Position numbers and translations under genes: made by a program
In this document: positions 35,401 to 48,095 of the stretch, one piece after another
Numbering within the stretch: position 1 is the first letter of the stretch
Layout of the letters: every line of letters starts with the position of its first letter
The notes under the pieces: model-generated
Told to the model about the DNA's origin: nothing
The model's database searches: none
Seen by the model: the letters and a program-made list of their open reading frames with translations, nothing else
Assembly (NCBI GenBank): GCA_022393335.1
Contig: JAJEKB010020660.1
Location: 441,978 to 505,977, forward strand
Source of the DNA: Macrotrachela quadricornifera
Taxonomy: Eukaryota > Rotifera > Eurotatoria > Philodinida > Philodinidae
Length of the DNA: 64,000 nt
Direction: 5' to 3'

Positions 35401-38400
35401 ATTTGTCATGTCTTCGTCTATCGTGTAATAAACTCAAAACGTTTCCTTTCAATTGAACTAAATATTTGAATAGAATTTTCCTTTAGTTTATTCGTTTGTC
35501 GTTTGTTCGTTGACGATATGGTAGACTCCAGTTCTTTCCTTTGAATTGTGCAAAATAATTCAGTAGCATCTTTGTTTGATTCATTTGTCTCTCATGAGTC
35601 TCTTGAACAAAAAATCAATTCTAAATGCCTCATCTGAATTGAGGAAAATATTTGAATAGAATCGTGCTATGAATCATTGATTTCGAGTGCGTTCGTCGAT
35701 CATGTAATCGATTTTAAATCTTTCGTTGGAATTGAAGAAGATATTAGGATGGAATCTTCTTATGAATTGTTCATCTGTCATATGTTCATCCATCATGTGA
35801 TCGATTCCAAATCTGTCCTTTGAATTGGGTAAAATATTTAAAAAGAATATTGCTATGTTTTATTTATTGACCCCGATTTGTCAATCGTATGATATAGTTT
35901 AAATTTTACCTTCTAATGGAATTAAATATTTGAAGAGAATGGTACTATGAATTATTCATTTATCAAATGTTCGTCAACAATGTGATGAACAGAAATCTTT
36001 TCTTTAAATTGAGAGTAACATTCGAATAGAATTTTTCTATGATTTATTCATGTGTCTTGTGTTCATCGATCCTGTAATGAACTTCAAATCTTTCCTTTGA
36101 GGTAAGCAAAATATTTTAGTAGAATTTTGGTATGACTTATTCTATTGCCGTATGCTCTTGGATCATGAAGTCGACTAGAAATCTTTTCTTTGAATTAAGG
36201 AAAATATTTGAATACAATGTTAGTATGATTTATTTAGTTGTTCTCTATTCGTCGATCAAGCAACGAACTCGAAAACTCTTCTTTGACTTGAGGAAAATAT
36301 TTGAATACGAACTTTGTTTGAATTATTCATTTGTCGGATGTTCGTTGATTATGTAATCCATTGCAAATGTTTCTTTTAAATTGAGTAAAATATTTCAATG
36401 GAATGTTACTATGATTCATTTATTTGTCCTCTATTCGTCGATCACGCCACCAACTCTAAATATCTTCCTTGAATTGAGAAAAATATTTGAATGTGAGCTT
36501 TGTTTGAATTATTCTTTTGTTATTTGTCTGTTGATGTTTTAGTCAACTCGATGTGTTTTGTTTGAATCGAATAAAATATTTGAATAAAATTGTGGTATGA
36601 ATTATTCATGTGTCGCATGTTCGTTGATGATGTACTGAGCTCGACATCTTTTGTGTGAATTGAGGAAAATGTTTGAGCAGAATCTTCTTATAATTTGATG
36701 ATTTTTTGTACGCTCCTCGATCATAGAATCAAGTTCAAGTCTTTCCTTATAGTTGAGAAAAATGTTGGAATAGAATTTTTATATGAACTATTCATATGTT
36801 GCATGTTCGCTGATCATGTGATCGGTTCCGAATTTATCCTTTGAAATAGGTTAAATATTTGAATAGAATCATGGTATGAATTGTTCTTGTGTGATATATG
36901 TTCGTCTATCATGTAATAAACTTGAATTAGTGTCGTTCATTTGGACCGAATATATGAATTGAAGCTTTGTACATATTATTCAGTTGACATTGATTATTCA
37001 GTTATATTTAAGCTCCAAGCCTTCTCTTCACAGTTCTGATTGAGCTTGAATGAGATATTGCTAGAAATTTTTCATTTATTATATTTTCAACGATAATAGA
37101 GTGAATTTTGTCTTTTTTCGAAGTGAGTTAAATATTCGAAAAAGTCCTGCTTATAAGTTTTCATTTTTTAGGTGATTCTGAGTCGAGTTCTGTCCTTCAA
37201 CCGTTTTTTGAAAATTATCACATTAATTGAAAAGAATGTTCTGATAAATTATTCATAGACTAAGTATTCATGGAGCAGATATCCATCTTTGCTTCTTATC
37301 TATGTGGGTTAAATATCCGAAAAAATTCCACTTATAATTTCTCATTTGATATGTGATGTTGAATTAAGTTGTCTCTTCCAGCCGTTTTTTGGAAGTTATC
37401 GCGCTGTTTGAATAGAATGTTATGATTACTTATTCGTTTACTATTTGTTCATTGATCAGACGGCCGGCTTTGTCTTTTTTTGAAGCGACTGTAATATTGA
37501 AAAATGTCCTCCTTGTTATTTTGCGTTTGGTATGTGCTATTCAGTCAAGTTGTCACCTTCAACCTTTTCTTCAAAGTTGTCACATTATTTGGATAGATTC
37601 TTTGTTTGAATTATCCATCGGTCATGTGTTTGTCGATGATGTAATCAGTTTCAATCTTTGTTTCGAATTCAGAAAAATATTTGAATAGAAATTTAAGAAG
37701 AATTATCCATTTGCTGTGTGTCTGTAGTTCTTTCCACAGCTCCGAATCGTTCCTTCGAGGTGAAAAAATTATTTTAATAGAGTCTCAAAAGAATTCTTCA
37801 TTTGCTGAGTATCCGTCGTTCGTGTTAAAACCTGAAATCTTTATTTCGAGATGAGCAAAATATTTGGATAGAATTTGATATGAATTATTCATTTGTCACA
37901 GGTTTGTCAATCATATAATGAACTCCATATCTTTCCTTTGAATTGAGCAATATATTTGAATATAATTTTACAATGAATTAATTATTTGTGGCCGGTTCGT
38001 CGATCATGTATTAAACTTCAAATCTTTCCTTCGAATTGACCAAAATATTAGAATAGAATCTGATATGAATTATTCATTTACTCTGCATCTGTCGTTCTTG
38101 TCAAAACTTCGAATTTTCCCTTCAATATGGATAAAATATCTGAATATGATTGTTGTTTGTATTATTCGTGTTCGAGAGGTTTCGTTTGCATAGAGACGTT
38201 TAAAAATTTGTTTTGAAATCAGGAACCCATTTGAATAGGTTCTTTGTTTCAATTCTTCATTTCTGGCGTCTTCTTTTATCGTGTAATTAACTTCATAAAC
38301 CTTCCTTTGAGACGAGCGATATATTTGATTAGAATCTTGGTATCACTTATATATCACCCTTGTGTTCCACAATCATCTAATACAGGTTACATATCTCCTC

Positions 38401-39539
38401 TCAATTGATAAACTTATCTAAATAGAACCTTCATACGAATTATTCATTTGTCTAGTATTCGTCCAGTATGTATATAAACAAATCTAAATCCTTTCTTTCA
38501 ACTGAGCCACATATTTCAATATAGTCTTATTTCGAACCATTCATATTTACTATGTTTCTACCGCATAGTGTTGACTTTATGAAAATTCTTTCAATTCAAT
38601 ACCGTGCTTGAATACAATCTTCCAATGAATTCTTCACATATTGTTCCTTATTTCTCTATGTAATCCACCGAAAATCTTTCAACTCAGTCGAGTAAATATA
38701 TGCATTCGAAGTGCTGCTGTATCCTGTTCATTTGACATGTTCCTCGCTCTCGTAACCAACCACACATCTTTTAAATGAATTCGCACAACATTCGGAAACC
38801 ACCTTTCTATGATTTATTCATTTTCCAATGATCGCCGACCAAAACATAAACTTGAAATCTGCCCTTAAATTCAGTAAGATATTTGAATCCAATCGTAGTA
38901 CAATATATTCATTGGTCATGTGTACATAGATCGTGAAATCAACTGCATATCTTTAGCGTGAATTGAGGGAAATATTTGCATACATTGTTGCTCCGATTCC
39001 TGCCTTAGACACGTGCTAGTCGATCAACAACTCAACTGCAAATATTGCTCGCATTTAAAGTTAATATTTACATAGATTGTTCGTATAATTCATTGATTTG
39101 GCATGAGTTCGTCGATGATGAAATCAACACCATATAGTTCCTCTGAAATGAGGGAAGTATTTGCATAGATTATTGTTATTATTCATTGGCTTGATATGGG
39201 TCAGTCGATCATAAAACCAATCGCACATCGTTTCTTCGAATTGAGAAAAATATTTGTATAGATGGTTCGTATAACACATTGGTTTGATATGCATTGGTCG
39301 ACCACGATATGAACTGTATATCTTTCTTCCGAATTGGCAGAAATACTTGCAGAGATTGTTCGTATAATTCATTGGTTTGACATGAGTTTCATGAATTATG
39401 AAATCAACTGCTTATTGTTTTTCTAAGTCGAGAGAAATATTTGTTTAGATTGTTGCTACCATTTCTTCGTTAGATATGCGTTCGTCGATCGTGAAATCAA
39501 TCGGATATCATTCCTCTGAATTGAGGAAAATATTTGTAT

Positions 39540-39549
39540 NNNNNNNNNN
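39540..39549. other. assembly gap, 10 N
   Basis: Ten unknown bases, probably a placeholder of arbitrary length in the tandem array. Confidence 0.99.
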
Positions 39550-39747
39550 ATTGTGAAATCAACGGCATATCGTTTTTCTGAATTCAGGGGAATATTTGTA
39601 TAGTTTGCTCCTGTTATTCATTCATTTGACATGGGTTCGTCGATCATGAAATCAATCGGATATCATTCCTCTGAATTGAGGGAAATATTTGTATAGATTG
39701 CTTCTGTTATTCATTCGTTTGGCATGGGTTTGTCGATCATGAAATAA

Positions 39748-40119
39748 ATTGCATAACGTTCCTCTGAATTGAGAGAAATAGTTGTATAGATTGTTTATAT
39801 AATTCATAGGTTTGACATGAGTTTGTGGATCATGAAATAAATTGCATAACGTTCCTCTGAATTGAGAGAAATAGTTGTATAGATTGTTTATATAATTCAT
39901 AGATTTGACATGAGTTTGTGGATCATGAAATAAATTGCACAACGTTCCTCTGAATTGAGAGAAATAGTTGTATAGATTGTTTATATAATTCATAGATTTG
40001 ACATGAGTTTGTGGATCAAGAAATAAATTGCATAACGTTCCTCTGAATTGAGAGGAATAGTTGTATAGATTGTTGGTATTTTTCATAGGTTTGACATAGG
40101 TTTCTCGATCATGAAATCA
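39748..40119 (-). repeat. homogenised block of the 93-bp array
   Basis: Four successive monomers are nearly identical and exactly 93 bp (31 codons) long, unlike the diverged monomers around them. On the minus strand they keep a frame open (39652-40086) that repeats NYINNLYNYFSQFRGTLCNL plus FHDPQTHVKSM. The open frame is explained by amplification of one stop-free monomer; I see no start context, signal or homology to argue for a real protein. Confidence 0.75.
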
Positions 40120-41850
40120 ATTGCATATCGTTCCTCTGGATTGAGGGAGATATCTGTATAGATTGTTGGTATTTTTCATAGGTTTGACATAGGTTCCTCG
40201 ATCATGAAATCAACCGCATATCGTTCCTTCGAATTGATAGCAATATTTGTATAGATTGTTCGTATGATTCATTGATTTGATACGGGTTGGTCGATCATGA
40301 AATCAGTTGCATAACGTTTCTCTGAATTGAGGGAAGTATTTGTACCGATTATTCGTATAATTCATGTATTTGACATGCGTTTCGGATATTGGAAATAAGC
40401 TGCATATCTGTCGTCGGAGTTGACGGAAATATTTGCAGAAATTGTTCGTATAGTTCATTATTTTGAGATGCGTTTTATGAATTATGAAAGGAGTCGCATA
40501 TCTTTCCTCTGAATCGAGGTAGATATTCGTGTAGGTTGTTCGTATGAATTGTCTGTTTTGCATGAGTTTGAGGATGACGTAATCAACTCGAAATCTGTGG
40601 TTTCCACGGAGCAGAATTGGAGAATAAAATATTGGTATCATTTGTTTATACGCCATGTGTTCTTCGATTTTGTAGTTATTGTGAAGTCGTTACTTTTAAG
40701 TTCAGCAAAATGTTGGACTACGCCGTGCGGCTTTGAAGTATAGATTTGGCGTATGATCGTGGATCATGTAATTGTCTCGCGGCCTTTCCGTGGAATGGTG
40801 GAAAATTTACAAATTGAATGTTGGTATGAATTGTTCGTTTGTGATGTGTTCACCCATAGTATGAGTCACTGCTAATCCGTTTCTGTATTGTAAAAATATT
40901 TGAATAGAGGGTTGATTTCAATCATTCTTTTTTTATGTTTTGATGGAAAATGGAGCCGACTAGTAATGGTTCGTTTTAATCGATTAAAGTATGGAAGCAA
41001 TATCTTGTTATGAGTGAGTCATGTGTCATGTGTTTGTGGTTCATGTAATTACTCCTAATCTTTGTTTTGACTGCGAAGAAGCTTTAGGATAGGATGTTCG
41101 TATGAATTGTTCATTTGTGATATGTTGACGAATAATATCATTCACTCCTAATGTTTTTTTTGTATTGGCGAAATATCGGAAGAGAACGTTTGTATGAATG
41201 ATTCTTTTGTTATGTGTCGGTGAAAAATGGAATCGAGCCCAAATCGTTCGTTCTAATTGAATAAAGGATTTGAAGAATATATTATTTCCATTGATTCATG
41301 CATCATATGTTCGTCGTTTATGTAATTGCCACAAAACATTTTGTTCTATTTCAAAAAAATATTCGAATATATTCCTGATGTAAATGATTCGTTTGTGATG
41401 TATTCAGCGATCTTGTAATAAACTGGCAATTCTTTCTTTGAGTTTAGCAAAATATTTGAATAGAATAATGATATAAATTATGCATTTGTCATGTGTGTGT
41501 GTCAATCGTGCTATCAACTCGAAATCTTACCTTTGAATTGAGAGGAATATTTAAATAGGGTCTTGCTATGAATTGTTTTTTGATCATGTGTTCGTTGATC
41601 AGTTAATTATCTCAAAATTGTGGCTTCGAATCAACATGAACGTTTGGATATGACAGTTGTTGAATGATTTACTTGTCAACCGGCGATTGATTCTTTGATA
41701 AAGTGCAAGTGTTTCGTGTGAATCGAACAAAATATTCGTATAACGGCTTGCTATGCATTATTTATTTGTCATGTTTGCGTTAATTGATAAATTCAAGGTG
41801 AGTCACCAATTCGAAACGAAAAGAATAGTAGAATAGGGCGTTATGGTATA

Positions 41851-42707
41851 ACCCAGGTATGTAATGTTGATACAGTGTATCGATAATAACACATCGAGAA
41901 TGTTGTGATATTTTATTCCATCATTCATACATTGTTTTTTGAGATTATCATTTCTAGTACTTTATGACATTAAAGTAATTTAATATTTTTTCGTCTTAGG
42001 ATGTATGGCACAAACGCACAACAACACCAAAAATCGGACTTTCTCATCATATATTACCATTTTTATTGAACATTATCGAATAGTTAGTTTCCCCCTCATA
42101 TTCTTAATTGATTAGTTCTTTCTCTTATATCCTCAACTATTTCTCGCTTTAATTTTTCTGTACTTTTCAATTTTCAATTTCAATAAAATATGCGCACCAA
42201 AAGCACACATATCTCTTAATTGGCTTCTTGAGAACAGCCCGAGGGGGCTCTAATAATCATGAACAACATTTATTTTCCTTCATAGGTTCAGAGACTATCA
42301 TAATCAACTTTGTTTTCATTCTTGCGAGGCCTTATCAAGCAGCTGTTTATTTTGCATTAGTCTTCAGTTCTCAACTCAAAGAAAATGAATCCTCCTGTGT
42401 TTCAAGCACAACTTTAGCGCGCTCACATACAGTTTTCTTTTTTTGTTTGAAATTTGACTGTTTGCTTCTCTCATTTATCACTCAATGAAAAACTTGATAA
42501 ATATCATCAAACAGAACCTTAATTGAAAACTAAAATAAAGTTTTCACCAACAATCACAGCAAACCATCTTCATAAAATTGACTTGCTCAAACCTCCTTTA
42601 AACGTCACGTATTCAAGGTAAGCTATCATCTTGAACACAATAGAGGCATGATTTTGTTTGTTTGCCGAGCACCTCGTGGTGTTTTTCAAAACAACAGAGT
42701 AAGAGCA
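41851..42707. other. gene-free stretch right of the satellite
   Basis: The 42228-42488 frame has no domain. No repeat or RNA gene is seen. Confidence 0.35.
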
Positions 42708-42835
42708 TTAAATGTTCTTTTATAAATGTCCTTGTAAAAAATGTTCTTATTTGAATATAGCCTTGAAAAATGTCCGTAAGTAAAATGTCCTGAAACAAAT
42801 GTCTACAGAATGAATGTCCTTGAGAAAAACTCCTT
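42708..42835 (+). repeat. short AATGTCC degenerate repeat
   Basis: AAATGTTCTTTTATAAATGT, then AATGTCC-like heptads at roughly 15-20-bp spacing (AATGTTCTT, AATGTCCGT, AATGTCCTG, AATGTCTAC, AATGTCCTTG). It is a degenerate minisatellite. Confidence 0.6.
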
Positions 42836-43996
42836 CTTTTTAACAGTTATATAACATTGGAATAGATAACAGTAGATAATGTGTATTTTGTTATCTGTTC
42901 TCCTTTTTTTCCGTAGAGTTCGTGTATGTTATGATGATCCTATCGAAAATTTAGAAAATAAATTCCGATGAAAACAAAAAACAGAATTCATTGAGTTTCA
43001 ACAACATTTGTGGATGTTGTTTCTACTTTAATGAATCATACCAGTGTTGACTTATTTGCTTCCCAAACCGGCAAGCTAATTTTTAAATATAAACAAACGA
43101 TCTTTAAGATTTTGTCGTCGGCGAAACTGAAACTACAATGCGCTTTCAGAAAAAAAAGGCGGTTAGATATTTTTCGAACAACTTTTGATAGCAGCAAGAT
43201 AGAGGGCTGCGATTTTTGCCGTTAAAAACAGGGGATGAAGACGTATCGAACTGTATATGATAAGATGACTTCACATAGTTCTTTACAAAGACTTAAAACG
43301 AAGTTTTTGAAAATCAACAGATTTTAAAAGGAGACTACAGCGATTTTTAAATAATTTCGTGTGTGTTTGAATACCTAACAGAGGATCTACAAATTATACG
43401 AAAGACCGAGACGTTTAGATCTATCCGTTTAGAAGTTATAAGTATTTTAGTGAAAATTCTTAATCGATTTGTCTATAAGTTCCTGTGAAAAAAATCACCT
43501 TTTTTGCATTTTTCTCAGAAAATACAGACTCAATTCTTCGACATTTTTAAAAGTTAATTAAGGAAACTTCAGGAAAACCTTCTGGAATAGCCTGTATCAT
43601 GCGATTTGATGCGTCTTTATCTCCTCTTTCCAATGGTAAAAAACCGTGGCTCGCCATTTTGCTCCTATAAAAGACTATTTGAAAAATAGCTTCCACCCGT
43701 TCCCTTCCCCCCCTACCTTTTTTTTTTGAATGGAGATTAGAGTGCGACATTGCCGCAGCAGATATACGTTAGAAATTATTATAAAAGTTGATGGGACTAT
43801 CATGTCTGTTAAAGAAATGCTAAAGAAGAATGTGAAATATCTCAATACAAACATTGTCGATTCAACTCTTTATACCCGTGTTATGTCTTTAGATTTGAAG
43901 TTACAGCATAAATAATTGCTCTCTACCCTGATATATTTACTTAATTTTAGTCATGAGAGACTGTATTAGGATCTGCGATCTATAGTTTGATGGAAG
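42836..43996. other. no supported gene
   Basis: Frames at 43010-43225 and 43730-43915 are slightly less AT-biased and may be transposon fragments, but no motif is recognisable. Confidence 0.35.
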
Positions 43997-44004
43997 AAAA
44001 TAAC

Positions 44005-45709
44005 TAGGGGTGGCACTTTCCTTTCCTTTCCTAAAAAAAGGAAAGTAAAAACTTTCCTTTCCTACAAAAAAGGAAAGTAAAAACTTTCCTTTCCTCAAAG
44101 AGAGGAAGGTTGAAAGAAAGTTTACTTTCCTTTCCGAAAAAGAAAGGAAAGGAAAGTAAAACCTTAAGTTCTCAAGTTCTGTATTATGGAGAGTATCTTT
44201 AGGTCCTCAAACCCTGTATTTTAGGAGTACCCTTGGGTCCTCAACTACTGTAATATAGTGGTACCCTTAAGTCTTGATCTCCTACACTATAGGGGTACCC
44301 TTCCGTCCTCATCTACTATACTATAGGGCTAACCTTGGATCCTCAACTTAGGAATGGCACCATATATGTAATTTACTAGTAACTAAGTACCTATCGTAAA
44401 TCTCTGATCGTTGCGTCTGCTTTTATATTAGCCGAAAAACGGGCCAATCAGCTTGCAGGAAATTGAAACTCGCTTATTTTATGGACAACCGTCGGAGATT
44501 CTATGAGGACTTTTTGTAGCGCACCCTCGATAACCTCAAATTGGCCCGAGTAACCATATGTTCCATCTTTATCTTGATGGAGAAAAACCGCCTCAAAATC
44601 TGATTGGCTGAAAATGTAACTCGCTTATTTCATGGACAACCGTCGGAGACTCTATGAGGACTTTTGTAGAGCACCCTCGATAACCTCAAATTGGCCCGAA
44701 CAACCCTATGTTCCATCTTTATCTTGATGGAGAAAAACCGCCTCGAAATCTGATTGACTGAAACTCTTTTATAACAGCCAATCAGATTTCGAGGCGGTTT
44801 TTCTCCATCAAGATAAAGATGGAACATAGGGTTGTTCGGGCCAATTTGAGGTTATCGAGGGTGCTCTACAAAAGTCCTCATAGAATCTTCTATGGTTACC
44901 CATAAAATAAGCGAGTTTCAATTTCCTGCAAGCTGATTGGCTGTTGCGAAAAATTTTCAGCCAATCAGATTTCGAGGCGGTTTTTCCCCATGAAGATAAA
45001 GACGGAACATAGGGTTATTCGGGCCAATTTGAGGTTATCAAGGGTGCTCTACAAAAGTCATCATAGAATCTTCCACAGTTATCCATGAAATAAGAAAGTT
45101 TCAATTTCCTGCAAGCTGATTGGATGATTTTTCGACTAATATAAAAGCTGACGTAGCGACCAGCATTTTACGATAGGTACTTAGTTACTAGTAAAATAAA
45201 TGTATGGTGCTATAGCTAAGCTGAGGGCCTAACGGTACTCTCATAGTATAGTAAATGAGGATCCAAGAGTACCCCTATAGTATAGCAGATGAGGGCCTTA
45301 GGGTACCCTTATTGTATAGAAGTTGAGAAACTAAGGATACCCTTATAGTATAGGACTTCAGTTCCCGGGAATCCCAGTACTGGGAACGAACAAGCCCAGA
45401 AATGACCGAGCCCCAGAAACTCGGACTCGGTGCATGCCTACCCATATAATATAAGACTTGAGGACCTAAGGGTACTCCTAAAATATAGGGTTTGAGGACC
45501 TAAAGATACTCTCCATAATACAAAACTTGAGAACTTAAGGTTTCACTTTCCTTTCCTTTCTTTTTCGGAAAGGAAAGTAAACTTTCTTTCAACTTTCCTC
45601 TCTTTTAGGAAAGGAAAGTTTTTACTTTCCTTTCTTCTGAGAAAGGAAAGGTTTTGCTTTCCTTTCCTTTCCTTTTAGAAAGTAAAAGAAAGTGAAAGTG
45701 CCACCCCTA
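44005..45709. mobile_element. 1.7-kb nested fold-back element with hAT-type 8-bp duplication
   Basis: Both flanks are AAAATAAC (43997-44004 and 45710-45717), an exact 8-bp target duplication. The ends are TAGGGGTGGCACTTTC and its inverse. From outside in there are three layers. First come GGAAAG-rich arms (44017-44160 and 45548-45700). Next are tandem units with TAGGTCCTCAA and GTACCCTT (44165-44350 and 45230-45540). The inner hairpin has arms TTACTAGTAACTAAGTACC and inverse (44372 and 45175) around four copies, two direct and two inverted, of a roughly 185-bp unit carrying AAAACCGCCTCRAAATCTGA. There is no transposase. The 65-codon frame at 44630-44827 is part of the hairpin. Confidence 0.85.
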
Positions 45710-45717
45710 AAAATAAC

Positions 45718-46189
45718 CTTTCTTTTCTTTCATTATTTTCTACTTGACGTTTCTTTTGATCTCTCTAATCTGTTGTTCTTTTTCTTGGAACTAGTTAGAT
45801 TTCTTTTGTTATAGTTGCCCTTTGTTGTTGATTTGTTTTTCTTTTGATGTTACGAAAGTGTCTCGAATCTTTGTTCTTTATTGAGTTTGTGAAGGTTGAC
45901 CTTTACATTAGAACTCAAAAAGACTTAGGATTTCATTTCTAATCAAATACTGCCAAAACTTACGGATGGGGAACTGATGAATCTCTTGAAGGCATTAACA
46001 TGAGAATATGAGTTTCTTTGTCGATGTCTCATAAGTACAACAGATGAGAGATCGTTTCTTCGAGAGCTCACATATCGAAGAATATTTAGTCACCGACAAG
46101 AACACTGCTTGAACTCAATTCAACAGTGAGTTTTTGTTGCGTGAAAGAGTAAACCCAATGAATAGGATAGTTTGACGTGGGATATTTTA
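45718..46189. other. gene-free stretch
   Basis: T-rich sequence, nothing supported. Confidence 0.3.
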
Positions 46190-46960
46190 GGTCTAAATTC
46201 AACCTTTTTAGGATCGATTCGCCCAGAAACTTAATCTAACAGAATCATTCATGTTCTAAGTACAACTCGAGGAAGTCTATCAAATGATGCCACCCTTTTT
46301 TCAATACGATGTTTCCTTTTTGGAAACTCGTCACTTAACTCGCCTAAGTTCCCATTTTGACAGTATTTCCTGAACCGATTCGCCTAACAATCTGTTCCAA
46401 TACAACTTCATATTCCAAGTACAACTTGATCGGACGTATTAAATGGTGCAAATCGTTATTACATCGATTGGCATCCGCACTACAGTGGCATGCCGTAGAA
46501 AATTTTTTTATTTCTACGGTCAGTTAGCCTACGAACGTGTCCTAATACTAGTTCAATACGTTGCAAGTAGACCTCGACGAGCTCTACCCACTACTAAAAC
46601 CTGTTTTGTGATATGTATTATAATAATTAAGAAAAATCGAAAAGACTGCCTTCTCTCCGATTGAGCAAATCAAGTCAACCGTAGGCTCTTGACTGATTCG
46701 CTAAGAAGCCAGTTGCAACCAAATGATTCATGTTTCAAGTACAACATGATGATCTCTATCAGGTGTTGAAAATGGTTTCTCATCAGTATTGTCCCGTTTT
46801 GGGAAACCGTCTCTTGACTAACCCGCTTTTCCGTTTTCAGTAGTATTTTCTGAGCCGATTCGCCATCGAACCTGTCTCACTAAAACTGTTTATGCTCCGA
46901 GAACAGCTCAACGGGCTCTATTCTTCATTCAAACGGTTTCCTGATAGCCTAACGTCATGT
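46190..46960 (+). repeat. degenerate 150-180-bp tandem repeat
   Basis: Each unit carries GATTCGCC (or GATTCGCT), then a CAAGTACAACTYGA-like block and a block with TTTTGGGAAACCGTC. Units start near 46207, 46377, 46690 and 46855. A middle unit has CTCGACGAGCTCTACC. The GATTCGCC and CGACGAGCTCTA blocks are shared with the 23.9-24.9 kb array, so these may be distant relatives. Confidence 0.5.
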
Positions 46961-47834
46961 AGAAAAATTTGTATTTTGGATAACGACACACATCACACAA
47001 TGTAATTCGCTCGATTAAAGGCAGGATCATATTAAAAAAAAGGCGTTTATGGCTATGGGTGTCAAGGTCAGAAGAACATGGAATACAAGTTCAATCAATG
47101 GTCAGATGTTTTCGATGGTGAGCTTCCGTCCAATCAGATTTCTACAGCCTAAAAATTCGGTCTATTCGAAAGGACGGAATCGCATGGATCACAAATCGAC
47201 TCCATCAACGTTTTTAATAGATCATTTTGAAATCATATAGATCGATAGATTTCAGCATGGCAAACATTTTGGTACTATTTTTGATATACTTTAAAAATAC
47301 TTTTAAGAGCCGTTTTGGGTTCATTTTATATAGAACCTTTTTAAAATATTTGCCTTTCACTCCACAGACCCATATATGCATATGTAGATGACTTTTGCCA
47401 AGTCAAAGTACGTTAGATTCTAGAAAATCTATGTTATTCTCAAGATGTATCGATTTTAAACACACTTAATAAGAATATTGGCATAGAAGCCTTATAGTCC
47501 TTCAAATTATTAACCATTCGTCAATCATAACCACTACCTGTTAACCTAGTATTTCGGCAATATTTTGAGAAAAACAAAATACCTGCTCGTGATTTTTTTT
47601 ACCATAAATAGAGATTGATTAGATGTTTAAAATGACCCGCTTATGTCAAGTCTACTATGCTAGCTACTTTAATAATTCTTATATCATTAGTTAAAATAGG
47701 GTAAAAATCATTATTTATAAATAATTTAATGGCAATAATTGAAGAAAAACAAAATATTAATTCACGTTTTCTTTTATTATAAGCAGAAATAAACTAGATT
47801 ATGTTATTTGTATTAGATATATGATATTCGGAAG
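46961..47834. other. gene-free stretch
   Basis: The 63-codon frame at 47049-47240 has no recognisable domain. Nothing else is seen. Confidence 0.3.
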
Positions 47835-48095
47835 CACTGTAAAAAATTGACTCAGGATAATAAATCCTTCAAAAGAGTTTATTAAGCTCATAAACCTTTT
47901 CATATATCCTTTTTTAAGTTTATCGGTATCATAAACTCTGAGAAGAACCAACGGGGACTTCGTTCATGAAATGTGGTGAAGTTGTTAGAAATCTTTTGAA
48001 GTTCTTTTGGATATTCTAAAGCCTCATTAAGTCTTCTGAAGTGTTTTGAAGTCTTTTAAAGCGTCTTGAAGTCTTGTGAAAATTTGCAGACTCTA

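Larger units (their letters stand above)
32500..41850 (+). repeat. 93-bp satellite-like tandem array, about 100 monomers
   Basis: A monomer core recurs throughout: TTATTCATTTGTC, then TGTTCGTCGATCATG, AACTCCAAATCTTTCCTTT, GAATTGAGCAAAATATTTGA and ATAGAATCTT. Spacing between copies of the ATATTTGAATAGAAT block is about 91-96 bp in the 34.5-36 kb part, and exactly 93 bp at 39748, 39841, 39934 and 40027. Neighbouring monomers are often diverged. All plus frames of the typical monomer contain stops, so the array is not protein-coding as a whole. It behaves as old satellite DNA. The 10-N gap at 39540-39549 lies within it. No tRNA, gene or transposon interrupts it. Confidence 0.9.

Noticed and set aside
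39652..40086. 144-codon repeat protein on the minus strand
   Set aside because: Explained by amplification of a stop-free 93-bp monomer; neighbouring monomers carry stops and no start context is seen.
32500..41850. CRISPR-like array because of regular spacing
   Set aside because: Whole monomers are related end to end, with no fixed repeat separated by unique spacers. The setting is eukaryotic.
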